The notes under the pieces were generated by a model, which searched no databases, was not told where the DNA came from, and saw only the letters and a program-made list of their open reading frames with translations. Position numbers and translations under genes: made by a program. DNA of 34,242 nucleotides from Acidimicrobiia bacterium (GTDB taxonomy: Bacteria > Actinomycetota > Acidimicrobiia > Spongiisociales > UBA5794), in NCBI GenBank assembly GCA_027036355.1, contig JALVQZ010000163.1:1-34242 (forward strand), written 5' to 3'. Position 1 is the first letter of the stretch; the number at the start of each line of letters is the position of its first letter. Shown here piece after piece: positions 28,696-34,242 of the stretch.

Positions 28696-28724
28696 TTTGT
28701 GTCGCCGCCCGCAGCGTTTACCAT
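28696..28724 (+). promoter_or_regulatory. Probable promoter of the cta operon
   Basis: TTTGTG (28696-28701), 17-nt spacing, TACCAT (28719-28724). Transcription would start near 28731, giving a leader of about 30 nt to GTG 28760 or about 78 nt to ATG 28808. The -35 match is weak. Confidence 0.45.
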
Positions 28725-28807
28725 CCCAGCCAGCCGAACACCCACGGGAACCCGCCAGCGTGATCCGATCGAACCAGACCACCCCCGTTCGCAGCCCTGC
28801 GAAGGCG

Positions 28808-29881
28808 ATGCGCAGGATCGTGTCGATCGTCGCGCTCGGGCTCGTGCTCGCATCGTGCTCGAGCAACCTCCCCCAATCGTCGCTCAACCCCAAGTCGGTC
28901 GAGGCCCAGAAGATCGACGGTCTGTGGATCCTGGTGTTCTCCATCGCCACGGTCATCTTCTTCGCCGTCCAGATCGCCTTGATCGTGTCCATCGTCCGAT
29001 GGCGGCGGCGTCCCGGCGACGACTCGGAGCCGAAGCAGACCCACGGCAACACCCGCCTCGAGATCGTCTGGACGATCATCCCCGCGGTCATCCTCGCCGT
29101 CATCGCCGTCCCGACCCTGCGGACGCTGTTCGAGCTGCGGGCCCCGGCCACCGGCGACGTGCTCCGGGTCAAGGTGACCGGTCACCAATGGTGGTGGGAG
29201 TTCGAGTACCCCGACATCGTCGGACCGGACGGACGGCCGTTGATCACCGCCAACGAGCTCCACATCCCCGCGGGCAGGACCACCGAGCTCGAGATGACCT
29301 CCGCCGACGTCATCCATTCCTTCTGGGTCCCGCCCTTGGCCGGCAAGCGTGACCTCGTCCCCGGTCTGACGACCTACATCAAGATCACCCCCCTCGAATC
29401 CGCCGCCGGCGAGGTGATCCCGGGTCAGTGCGCCGAGTACTGCTGGCTGGGTCACGCCGACATGCGGGTCAAGGTCCACGTCGACGCCCCCGACGACTTC
29501 GAGACGTGGGCGGCAGGACAGCTCGAACCCGCTCCGGTGCCCACGACCGGTGCCGCCGTCGGAGGGTTCGAGACGTTCTCGGGGGTGTGCGCCACCTGCC
29601 ACCAGGCCAACGTGCGCCAACCCGACGGGACCGTCGAGACGATCGGCACCGCGATCGGTCCCGACCTGACCCACTTCGCCAGCCGCGACACCTTCGGCGC
29701 CGGCATCCTGGAGAACACCGCGGAGCATCTCGCCGCGTGGATCGACGATCCGTCCGCCTTGAAACCCATGGCCCCCGAACTGAACGACCTCGACCGGGGA
29801 CGGGTCCTCGGGATGCCCGACTACGGGCTCGACCCGGATCAGATCGCCGAGCTCGTCGAGCTCCTGGAGTCCTGGAAGTGA
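28808..29881 (+). CDS. ctaC: Cytochrome c oxidase subunit II with fused cytochrome c domain (caa3 type)
   Basis: A 357-residue lipoprotein: signal MRRIVSIVALGLVLASC with lipobox Cys17, two transmembrane helices (about 39-63 and 86-104), then the CuA cupredoxin domain. CuA ligands are H170, C208, E210, C212, H216 and M219 (GQCAEYCWLGHADM), and the electron-entry segment HQWWWEFEY is present. A C-terminal cytochrome c domain has CATCH (261-265) and a likely axial Met321. I prefer ATG 28808 because it yields a classical lipoprotein signal; GTG 28760 would add 16 residues and cannot be excluded. It accepts electrons from the bc1/ACIII complex and feeds CtaD. First gene of the oxidase operon. Confidence 0.94.
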   Translation: MRRIVSIVALGLVLASCSSNLPQSSLNPKSVEAQKIDGLWILVFSIATVIFFAVQIALIVSIVRWRRRPGDDSEPKQTHGNTRLEIVWTIIPAVILAVIAVPTLRTLFELRAPATGDVLRVKVTGHQWWWEFEYPDIVGPDGRPLITANELHIPAGRTTELEMTSADVIHSFWVPPLAGKRDLVPGLTTYIKITPLESAAGEVIPGQCAEYCWLGHADMRVKVHVDAPDDFETWAAGQLEPAPVPTTGAAVGGFETFSGVCATCHQANVRQPDGTVETIGTAIGPDLTHFASRDTFGAGILENTAEHLAAWIDDPSALKPMAPELNDLDRGRVLGMPDYGLDPDQIAELVELLESWK

Positions 29882-29906
29882 CGACGATGACCCAACGAGG
29901 TGAACG

Positions 29907-31805
29907 ATGGCGGTAGCGACGAGAGAGCAGGCACCGGCCGCGGCCGACCGCGGCCTGTGGAGCTGGATCACCACCGTCGACCACAAGCGCATCGGCATCA
30001 TGTACGCCGTCGCCGCCTTCATCTTCTTCCTGATCGGCGGCTTCGAGGCGCTCCTGATCCGCACCCAGCTCGCCCAACCCAACGGCACCGTGCTGTCGGC
30101 GGAGGCCTACAACCAGATCTTCACGATGCACGGCCTGACGATGGTCTTCGCCGTGATCATGCCGATCGCCGCTGCGTTCCAGAACTACTTCGTACCGCTC
30201 CAGATCGGAGCCAGGGACGTCGCGTTCCCTCGCATCAACGCCTTCGCCTTCTGGCTGTTCTTCTTCAGTGCCCTGTTCCTGTACACGTCCTTCCTGTTCG
30301 GAGGCGCCCCCGACGGGGCCTGGGTCGGCTACGCCCCGCTGTCGACCCAGCTCACCGAGTACGTCAGGATGGACTACTACTCGGTCGGGGCGCAGCTCCT
30401 CGGCGTGGCGTCGCTGGCGGGGTCCATCAACTTCATCGCCACCATCTTCACGATGCGGGCGCCGGGGATGAGCCTGATGCGGATGCCGGTCTTCGTCTGG
30501 ATGACCGTCGTCACGTCGTTCCTGCTGATCCTCTCGCTGCCGGTCATCGGCGTCGGTCTCTGGCAGATGCTGTTCGACCGCAACTTCGGAACGTTGTTCT
30601 ACGCCGCCCAGGCCCAAGGCGATCCGCTCCTGTGGCAGCACCTGTTCTGGATCTTCGGCCATCCCGAGGTGTACGTGCTGATCCTGCCCGCCATGGGCAT
30701 CGTGTCGGAGATCCTGCCCGTCATGAGCCGCAAGCCGCTGTTCGGATACGCCTTCGTCGTGTTCTCCGGGATCGCCATCGGCTTCCTCGGGTTCGGCGTG
30801 TGGGCGCACCACATGTTCACCGCAGGGTTGGGCCCGGTCGCCGAAGCCGGCTTCGGGCTCGCCACCATGCTGATCGCGATCCCCACCGGCGTGAAGATCT
30901 TCAACTGGATCGGGACGACCTGGGGCGGGCGCCTGAAGCTCACGACCCCGATGCTGTTCTCCCTCGGGTTCATCTCCATGTTCGTCATCGGCGGCCTGTC
31001 GGGCGTCACGCACTCGATCGTTCCCGCCGACACCCAGCAGCACGACAGCTACTACATCGTCGCCCACTTCCACTACGTGCTGTTCGGTGGGGCGGTGCTC
31101 GGGTACATGGCCGGCGCCTACTACTGGTTCCCGAAGTGGACCGGGAAGATGCTGAGCGAGACGATCGGCAAGTGGCACTTCTGGATCACCCTCATCGGGT
31201 TCAACCTCACGTTCGCCCCCCAGCACATCCTCGGCCTGGACGGCATGCCTCGCCGCACCTACCGCTACGACGCCGGACTCGGCTGGGACGGATGGAACAT
31301 GATGTCGACGATCGGGTCCTACCTGATCGCCGTGGGCGTCCTCGTGTTCATCTGGAACATCATCCGGAGCTGGCGCAACGGTGAACCGGCCGGCAACGAC
31401 CCATGGGACGGTCGGACCCTGGAGTGGACCACGTCGTCGCCGCCGCCGGTGCACAACTTCGACGAGGTCCCGGTCGTCCACCACGTCGACGACTTCTGGT
31501 ACCGCAAGTACGGGGTCGACGAGGAGGGACGAGCCGTCAAGATGCCCGAGGTGAGCGGCGGGGCGTTGACGGTCGACACCGACTCGGGAGGCGAAGACGC
31601 CGACGGAGATGCTCACGACATCCACATGCCGTCGCCGTCCTACTTCCCGATCATCGCCTCCCTCGGTGTGGTCACCATCGGGGCCGGTCTCGTGTTCATC
31701 TCCTCGGGAGCCATCGGGTTCGCCCTCCTCGCCCTCGGCGCGATCGTCTCCCTGTGGGGGTTCATGGGCTGGGCGGGAGAACCGATCACCAAGGAGGCCC
31801 ACTGA
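29907..31805 (+). CDS. ctaD: Cytochrome c oxidase subunit I with C-terminal membrane extension
   Basis: A 632-residue catalytic subunit of an A1-type heme-copper oxidase. Low-spin heme ligand H75 (TMHGLTM) and H389 (VAHFHYV), CuB ligands H252, H301 and H302, the cross-linked Tyr256 in GHPEVY and the high-spin heme ligand H387 are all visible; Glu254 marks the D-channel A1 class. After the core (to about residue 520) a hydrophilic stretch leads to HMPSPSYFPIIASLG and two more hydrophobic segments ending KEAH. That tail resembles actinobacterial CtaF/subunit IV, so it may be a fused fourth subunit. GAGGTGA supports ATG 29907. Its stop shares a base with ctaE. Confidence 0.95.
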   Translation: MAVATREQAPAAADRGLWSWITTVDHKRIGIMYAVAAFIFFLIGGFEALLIRTQLAQPNGTVLSAEAYNQIFTMHGLTMVFAVIMPIAAAFQNYFVPLQIGARDVAFPRINAFAFWLFFFSALFLYTSFLFGGAPDGAWVGYAPLSTQLTEYVRMDYYSVGAQLLGVASLAGSINFIATIFTMRAPGMSLMRMPVFVWMTVVTSFLLILSLPVIGVGLWQMLFDRNFGTLFYAAQAQGDPLLWQHLFWIFGHPEVYVLILPAMGIVSEILPVMSRKPLFGYAFVVFSGIAIGFLGFGVWAHHMFTAGLGPVAEAGFGLATMLIAIPTGVKIFNWIGTTWGGRLKLTTPMLFSLGFISMFVIGGLSGVTHSIVPADTQQHDSYYIVAHFHYVLFGGAVLGYMAGAYYWFPKWTGKMLSETIGKWHFWITLIGFNLTFAPQHILGLDGMPRRTYRYDAGLGWDGWNMMSTIGSYLIAVGVLVFIWNIIRSWRNGEPAGNDPWDGRTLEWTTSSPPPVHNFDEVPVVHHVDDFWYRKYGVDEEGRAVKMPEVSGGALTVDTDSGGEDADGDAHDIHMPSPSYFPIIASLGVVTIGAGLVFISSGAIGFALLALGAIVSLWGFMGWAGEPITKEAH

Positions 31806-32407
31806 TGGTCTCCGAAGGCGCCGTCGTCGACCACGACTTCGAGGACACCGGGAACCCGATCCACCGGGTCCGCAAGACCGCCATGTGGGCGTTCCTCGGA
31901 TCCGAGGCGTTCTTCTTCGGAGCGATGATCTCGACGTTCCTGCTGTACCGGAACACGATCGGTGACGGTCCGGGGGCGGACATCTTCAACATCCCGTTCA
32001 CCTCGGCCAGCTCGTTCGTGCTGCTCATGAGCTCGCTGACCATGGTGCTGGCCGACAACTCGTTCCAGAAGGGCGACCAGCGGCAAGGACGGGTCTGGCT
32101 CATCGGGACGGCGTTGCTCGGTACCACGTTCCTCGCCGGCCAGATCTTCGAGTTCACCGAGTTCGTCCACGAAGGACTGACGATCTCGACCAGCCCCTTC
32201 GGTTCGTCGTTCTACATGCTGACCGGTTTCCACGGTCTCCACGTCGCCGTCGGCGTGCTGTTGCTGTCGATGCTCGTGTTCTTCTCGCTGCGAGGCCGTT
32301 ACTCTCCCGACAGCGGCATGAACGTCGAACTCGTGGCGCTGTACTGGCACTTCGTCGACATCGTCTGGATCGTGATCTTCACCGTCGTGTATCTTCTGCA
32401 GATCTGA
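31805..32407 (+). CDS. ctaE: Cytochrome c oxidase subunit III
   Basis: A 200-residue subunit III of the short, five-helix actinobacterial kind. It contains KTAMWAFLGSEAFFFGAM near the N-terminus, GQIFEFTEF in the middle (the conserved Glu in the membrane), the GFHGLHVAVGV motif, and the terminal segment ALYWHFVDIVWIVIFTVVYL diagnostic of subunit III. ATG 31805 overlaps the ctaD stop by one base (TGATG). It stabilises the core and proton uptake. Confidence 0.95.
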   Translation: MVSEGAVVDHDFEDTGNPIHRVRKTAMWAFLGSEAFFFGAMISTFLLYRNTIGDGPGADIFNIPFTSASSFVLLMSSLTMVLADNSFQKGDQRQGRVWLIGTALLGTTFLAGQIFEFTEFVHEGLTISTSPFGSSFYMLTGFHGLHVAVGVLLLSMLVFFSLRGRYSPDSGMNVELVALYWHFVDIVWIVIFTVVYLLQI

Positions 32408-32409
32408 TC

Positions 32410-32697
32410 ATGGCCACCGCGACCCACGCTCACCCGACCGCAAAGACGTACTGGCTGATCGCGCTCTTCCTCGGGGTCGTCACCGCCGTCGAGGTCGCCG
32501 TCCCGTACATCGATGCGCTCGATCCGATCCGAGCCGTCCTCCTGATCCTCCTCGGCTCGGCCAAGTTCGCGGTCGTCGTCGCCGTGTTCATGCACCTCCG
32601 CTACGACCTCAAGGCGTATCGGTTCTATTTCCTCATCGGCCTGGCCGGTGCGATCGTCGTGTTCGCCGTGGTGCTGGCGAGCTTCCGCGCCTTCTGA
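32410..32697 (+). CDS. Cytochrome c oxidase subunit IV (prokaryotic COX4 type)
   Basis: A 95-residue, three-helix protein beginning with a His-rich segment (ATATHAHPTAKTYW) and matching the small COX4_pro/CyoD-like subunits. Helices are at about 15-35, 42-62 and 72-92; the segment VVAVFMHLRYDLKAYR between helices 2 and 3 is the family hallmark. It starts 2 nt after the ctaE stop. Because ctaD already carries a CtaF-like tail, this operon seems to encode two different fourth-subunit elements. Confidence 0.88.
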   Translation: MATATHAHPTAKTYWLIALFLGVVTAVEVAVPYIDALDPIRAVLLILLGSAKFAVVVAVFMHLRYDLKAYRFYFLIGLAGAIVVFAVVLASFRAF

Positions 32698-32698
32698 G

Positions 32699-33520
32699 AT
32701 GGCTGCAGGCGGCCTGCCTCCGTTCCACCTCCACCTGGACGTCCTCGGCCTGATCGCGGCCCTCGCGGTCGGCTACGAGTACGGCATCCGCAGGCTCGCC
32801 GGCCGCTACTGCCCGGTCGACGAGCGTCCCGTCACGCTGCGTCAGCGGATCCTGTTCCACGGCGGGTTGGCGTTGCTGCTCATCGTGTCGATCTGGCCGT
32901 TCCACGACATCGCCGAGCAGCGCCTGTTCATGTTCCACATGGTGGAACACCTGATGTTCGCGTTCGTCGTTCCCCCGATGCTGCTCGCGGGTACCCCATG
33001 GTGGTTCCTGCGCACGATCCTGCGTCCCGTGCTCCCGCTCGTGAAGATCCTCACCCGGCCCATCGTGGCGCTGCTGGCGTTCAACGTGTGGTTGGCCTTC
33101 ATCCACGTGCCGTCGGTGGTCGTGGCGATGGATACCAACAGCATGTTCCACTTCTTCGCCCATGCCATCTTGTTCCTGACGGCCATCATGATGTGGTGGC
33201 CGGTGATGGAGCCGATCCCGGACACCCGCACGTTGACCCCGATCGGCAAGATGGGGTACCTGTTCCTCCAGGGCATCGTTCCGAACATCCCGGCCGCGTT
33301 CATGACCCTCGGTTCGTCGCCGCTGTACCCGATCTACGAGACCTTCCCGCGTCTGTGGGGCATCGACGTGATGACCGACCAGATCCTCGCCGGGTTGATC
33401 ATGAAGATCGGCGGCACCCTGTGGCTGTGGGGGTTCATCGGATGGGTCTGGTTCTCGTGGTACAACGAGGAGCAGCGGTTCGAGCGTGGTCCCGCGGTCG
33501 TCCCCCGTCCTCGACGGTGA
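32699..33520 (+). CDS. ctaG: Cytochrome c oxidase assembly protein CtaG (caa3 type)
   Basis: A 273-residue polytopic membrane protein of the caa3_CtaG family, with about seven helices. Conserved features are FHMVEHLMFAFVVPPMLLAGTPWW, NVWLAFIHVPSVV, and MFHFFAHAILFLTAIMMWWPVM, the His/Met-rich segments thought to handle copper or heme insertion in this family. The tail reads QILAGLIMKIGGTLWLWGFI. It is unrelated to the proteobacterial CtaG/Cox11 of the same name. ATG 32699 follows the previous stop by one base. Last clear oxidase-biogenesis gene of the operon. Confidence 0.9.
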   Translation: MAAGGLPPFHLHLDVLGLIAALAVGYEYGIRRLAGRYCPVDERPVTLRQRILFHGGLALLLIVSIWPFHDIAEQRLFMFHMVEHLMFAFVVPPMLLAGTPWWFLRTILRPVLPLVKILTRPIVALLAFNVWLAFIHVPSVVVAMDTNSMFHFFAHAILFLTAIMMWWPVMEPIPDTRTLTPIGKMGYLFLQGIVPNIPAAFMTLGSSPLYPIYETFPRLWGIDVMTDQILAGLIMKIGGTLWLWGFIGWVWFSWYNEEQRFERGPAVVPRPRR

Positions 33521-33522
33521 CG

Positions 33523-33840
33523 ATGCGCCGTCTCGCTTCCATCCTGGCGGTGGTCGTCGTCGTGGCGGTCACGATCGCCGGCTGCGGCGGTGGCAAGGGG
33601 CCGTCGACGGTCGGGGTCGTGCTCGAGGTGGACGGGGACCTGACGACCGTCGAATCGTTCACCCTCCTCACCGAGGACGGGACGCAGGTCCGGTTCTTCC
33701 CGGCGCCGGAGGTCACGTTCGACGGGGGACCGTTGAGCCATCTGACGTCCCACGTCGTGTCTGGCGATCCGGTCCGGGTCTTCTACGAGAAGGCGCCCGA
33801 CGGACGGTTCGTGGCCACTGCGGTCGAGGACGCCTCCTAG
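33523..33840 (+). CDS. Small lipoprotein, probably beta-rich
   Basis: A 105-residue protein with a lipoprotein signal (MRRLASILAVVVVVAVTIAGC, Cys21 in the lipobox IAGC) followed by a Gly/Lys linker and about 80 residues predicted mainly beta by eye: VGVVLEVDGDLTTVESFTLL, GTQVRFFPAPEVTF, GDPVRVFYEK, RFVATAVED. The pattern of a small OB-like barrel is similar to DUF5666-type proteins, but I do not assign it firmly. It begins 2 nt after ctaG, so it is very likely part of the oxidase operon; the role, perhaps envelope or assembly related, is unknown. Confidence 0.75.
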   Translation: MRRLASILAVVVVVAVTIAGCGGGKGPSTVGVVLEVDGDLTTVESFTLLTEDGTQVRFFPAPEVTFDGGPLSHLTSHVVSGDPVRVFYEKAPDGRFVATAVEDAS

Positions 33841-33851
33841 CGGCGCCGACG

Positions 33852-34242
33852 TCAGGTCGATCCGTCCCGGTCCCACGGGCGAAGAGCCAGGGCCGTGGTC
33901 CCGCCGAGGATGACCAGGGCGACCAGGGCGAACACCGCCACCGACACGATCGGGGACGGCGAGTTCAGCAGCACCTGAGCGAGCGAGACCGCCAGGAGGA
34001 CGATGATGATCATGGCGATGAGCGGCACGCCGACCGCGCGCGCCATGTCGACCCACACGTCCCGGGCGGAGGCAGGCATCGCCTCGTTCCCGCCGACGAC
34101 CGCGGGTCGGGCGAGGGCGTCGACGACCGGGACCGTGACGCTGCCGACGACGAGCCCGGCGATCGCGGCGACGATGAACATCGTCGACACCGGGATGGTC
34201 ACGGTGCCGTCGATGGAGATGTCACCGACGACGGTCACGGAG
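33852..34242 (-). CDS. Membrane protein, 5' end truncated by window edge
   Basis: At least 128 residues of a hydrophobic protein running off the right edge. Helices are visible at about residues 18-40 of the visible part (VSTMFIVAAIAGLVVGSVTVPVV), 68-88 (AVGVPLIAMIIIVLLAVSLAQVLL) and 94-115 (IVSVAVFALVALVILGGTTALAL). A GTG at 34238 could be the start, preceded by only 4 nt in the window, so whether the gene is complete cannot be judged. No family recognised. It is convergent with the oxidase operon, 11 nt away. Confidence 0.6.
   Translation of the reverse strand, partial: SVTVVGDISIDGTVTIPVSTMFIVAAIAGLVVGSVTVPVVDALARPAVVGGNEAMPASARDVWVDMARAVGVPLIAMIIIVLLAVSLAQVLLNSPSPIVSVAVFALVALVILGGTTALALRPWDRDGST

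Noticed and set aside
28760-28807. GTG 28760 as the ctaC start
   Set aside because: Possible, and nearer to the promoter, but it places 16 extra residues before an otherwise textbook lipoprotein signal. Kept as an alternative.
29469-31802. A 777-codon minus-strand open frame opposite ctaC/ctaD
   Set aside because: It lies wholly antisense to a clear oxidase operon, its translation is rich in Asp/Arg/Glu/Gly low-complexity sequence typical of shadow frames, and it has no domain.

Overview
The window is about 34 kb of GC-rich DNA (roughly two thirds G+C by eye), densely coding, with many 1-4 nt start/stop overlaps. Gene content (caa3-type cytochrome oxidase with CtaA/B/G, ergothioneine genes egtB/egtD, PIN-PhoH, HflX, PsiE) together with TAnnnT -10 boxes placed so that mRNAs begin at the start codon points to a high-GC actinobacterium, plausibly class Acidimicrobiia. 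That placement is inference; no 16S or marker phylogeny is possible here. Both ends look like contig ends: the left edge carries a perfect 35-bp inverted copy of bases 76-110 and the right edge cuts a gene.

Layout. 0-2.3 kb: tail of an acyl-CoA dehydrogenase, a 3-hydroxyacyl-CoA dehydrogenase, a PsiE-like membrane protein, and on the minus strand a 30-residue membrane micropeptide followed by an alpha/beta hydrolase. 2.4-5.6 kb: heme A synthase (ctaA), heme O synthase (ctaB), a small two-helix membrane protein and an ACAD10/11-type phosphotransferase. 5.55-7.45 kb: a short Phe/Tyr-rich leader peptide with a terminator/antiterminator, then a DAHP-synthase-like/chorismate mutase fusion and tag. 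7.4-11.3 kb: gpsA (minus), PIN-PhoH and an MFS protein. 11.3-11.5 kb: an intergenic palindromic repeat cluster. 11.5-12.9 kb: hflX (minus). 13.0-20.3 kb: a complete LIV-type ABC importer (binding protein, two enlarged permeases, two ATPases) followed by an FAD amine/amino acid oxidase. 20.3-22.1 kb: CBS protein, VOC protein (minus), a selenocysteine tRNA and an MBL-fold hydrolase. 22.2-26.3 kb (minus): acyl-CoA synthetase, egtB, egtD. 26.4-27.8 kb: HTH-transmembrane protein and TauE/SafE exporter. 27.8-33.8 kb: thioredoxin-fold lipoprotein, then the ctaC-ctaD-ctaE-COX4-ctaG oxidase operon and a small lipoprotein. The last 0.4 kb is a truncated membrane protein (minus).

Most notable. (1) The DAHP-synthase half of the aro fusion has lost all four metal ligands and most phosphate-binding residues while its chorismate mutase half keeps its catalytic set, and the gene sits behind what looks like a ribosome-mediated Phe/Tyr attenuator with a leaderless leader peptide. 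(2) Nine genes have TAnnnT boxes 6-8 nt upstream of the start codon with no Shine-Dalgarno, indicating widespread leaderless transcription; this also supports a 30-codon micropeptide gene. (3) A selC gene shows that the organism probably uses selenocysteine. (4) An inverted repeat straddles the promoter of the HTH-membrane gene. The respiratory genes (ctaA/B at the left, ctaC-G at the right) together supply heme A, the oxidase subunits and an assembly factor; the importer plus oxidase probably forms one uptake-and-oxidation unit for an amine or amino acid.
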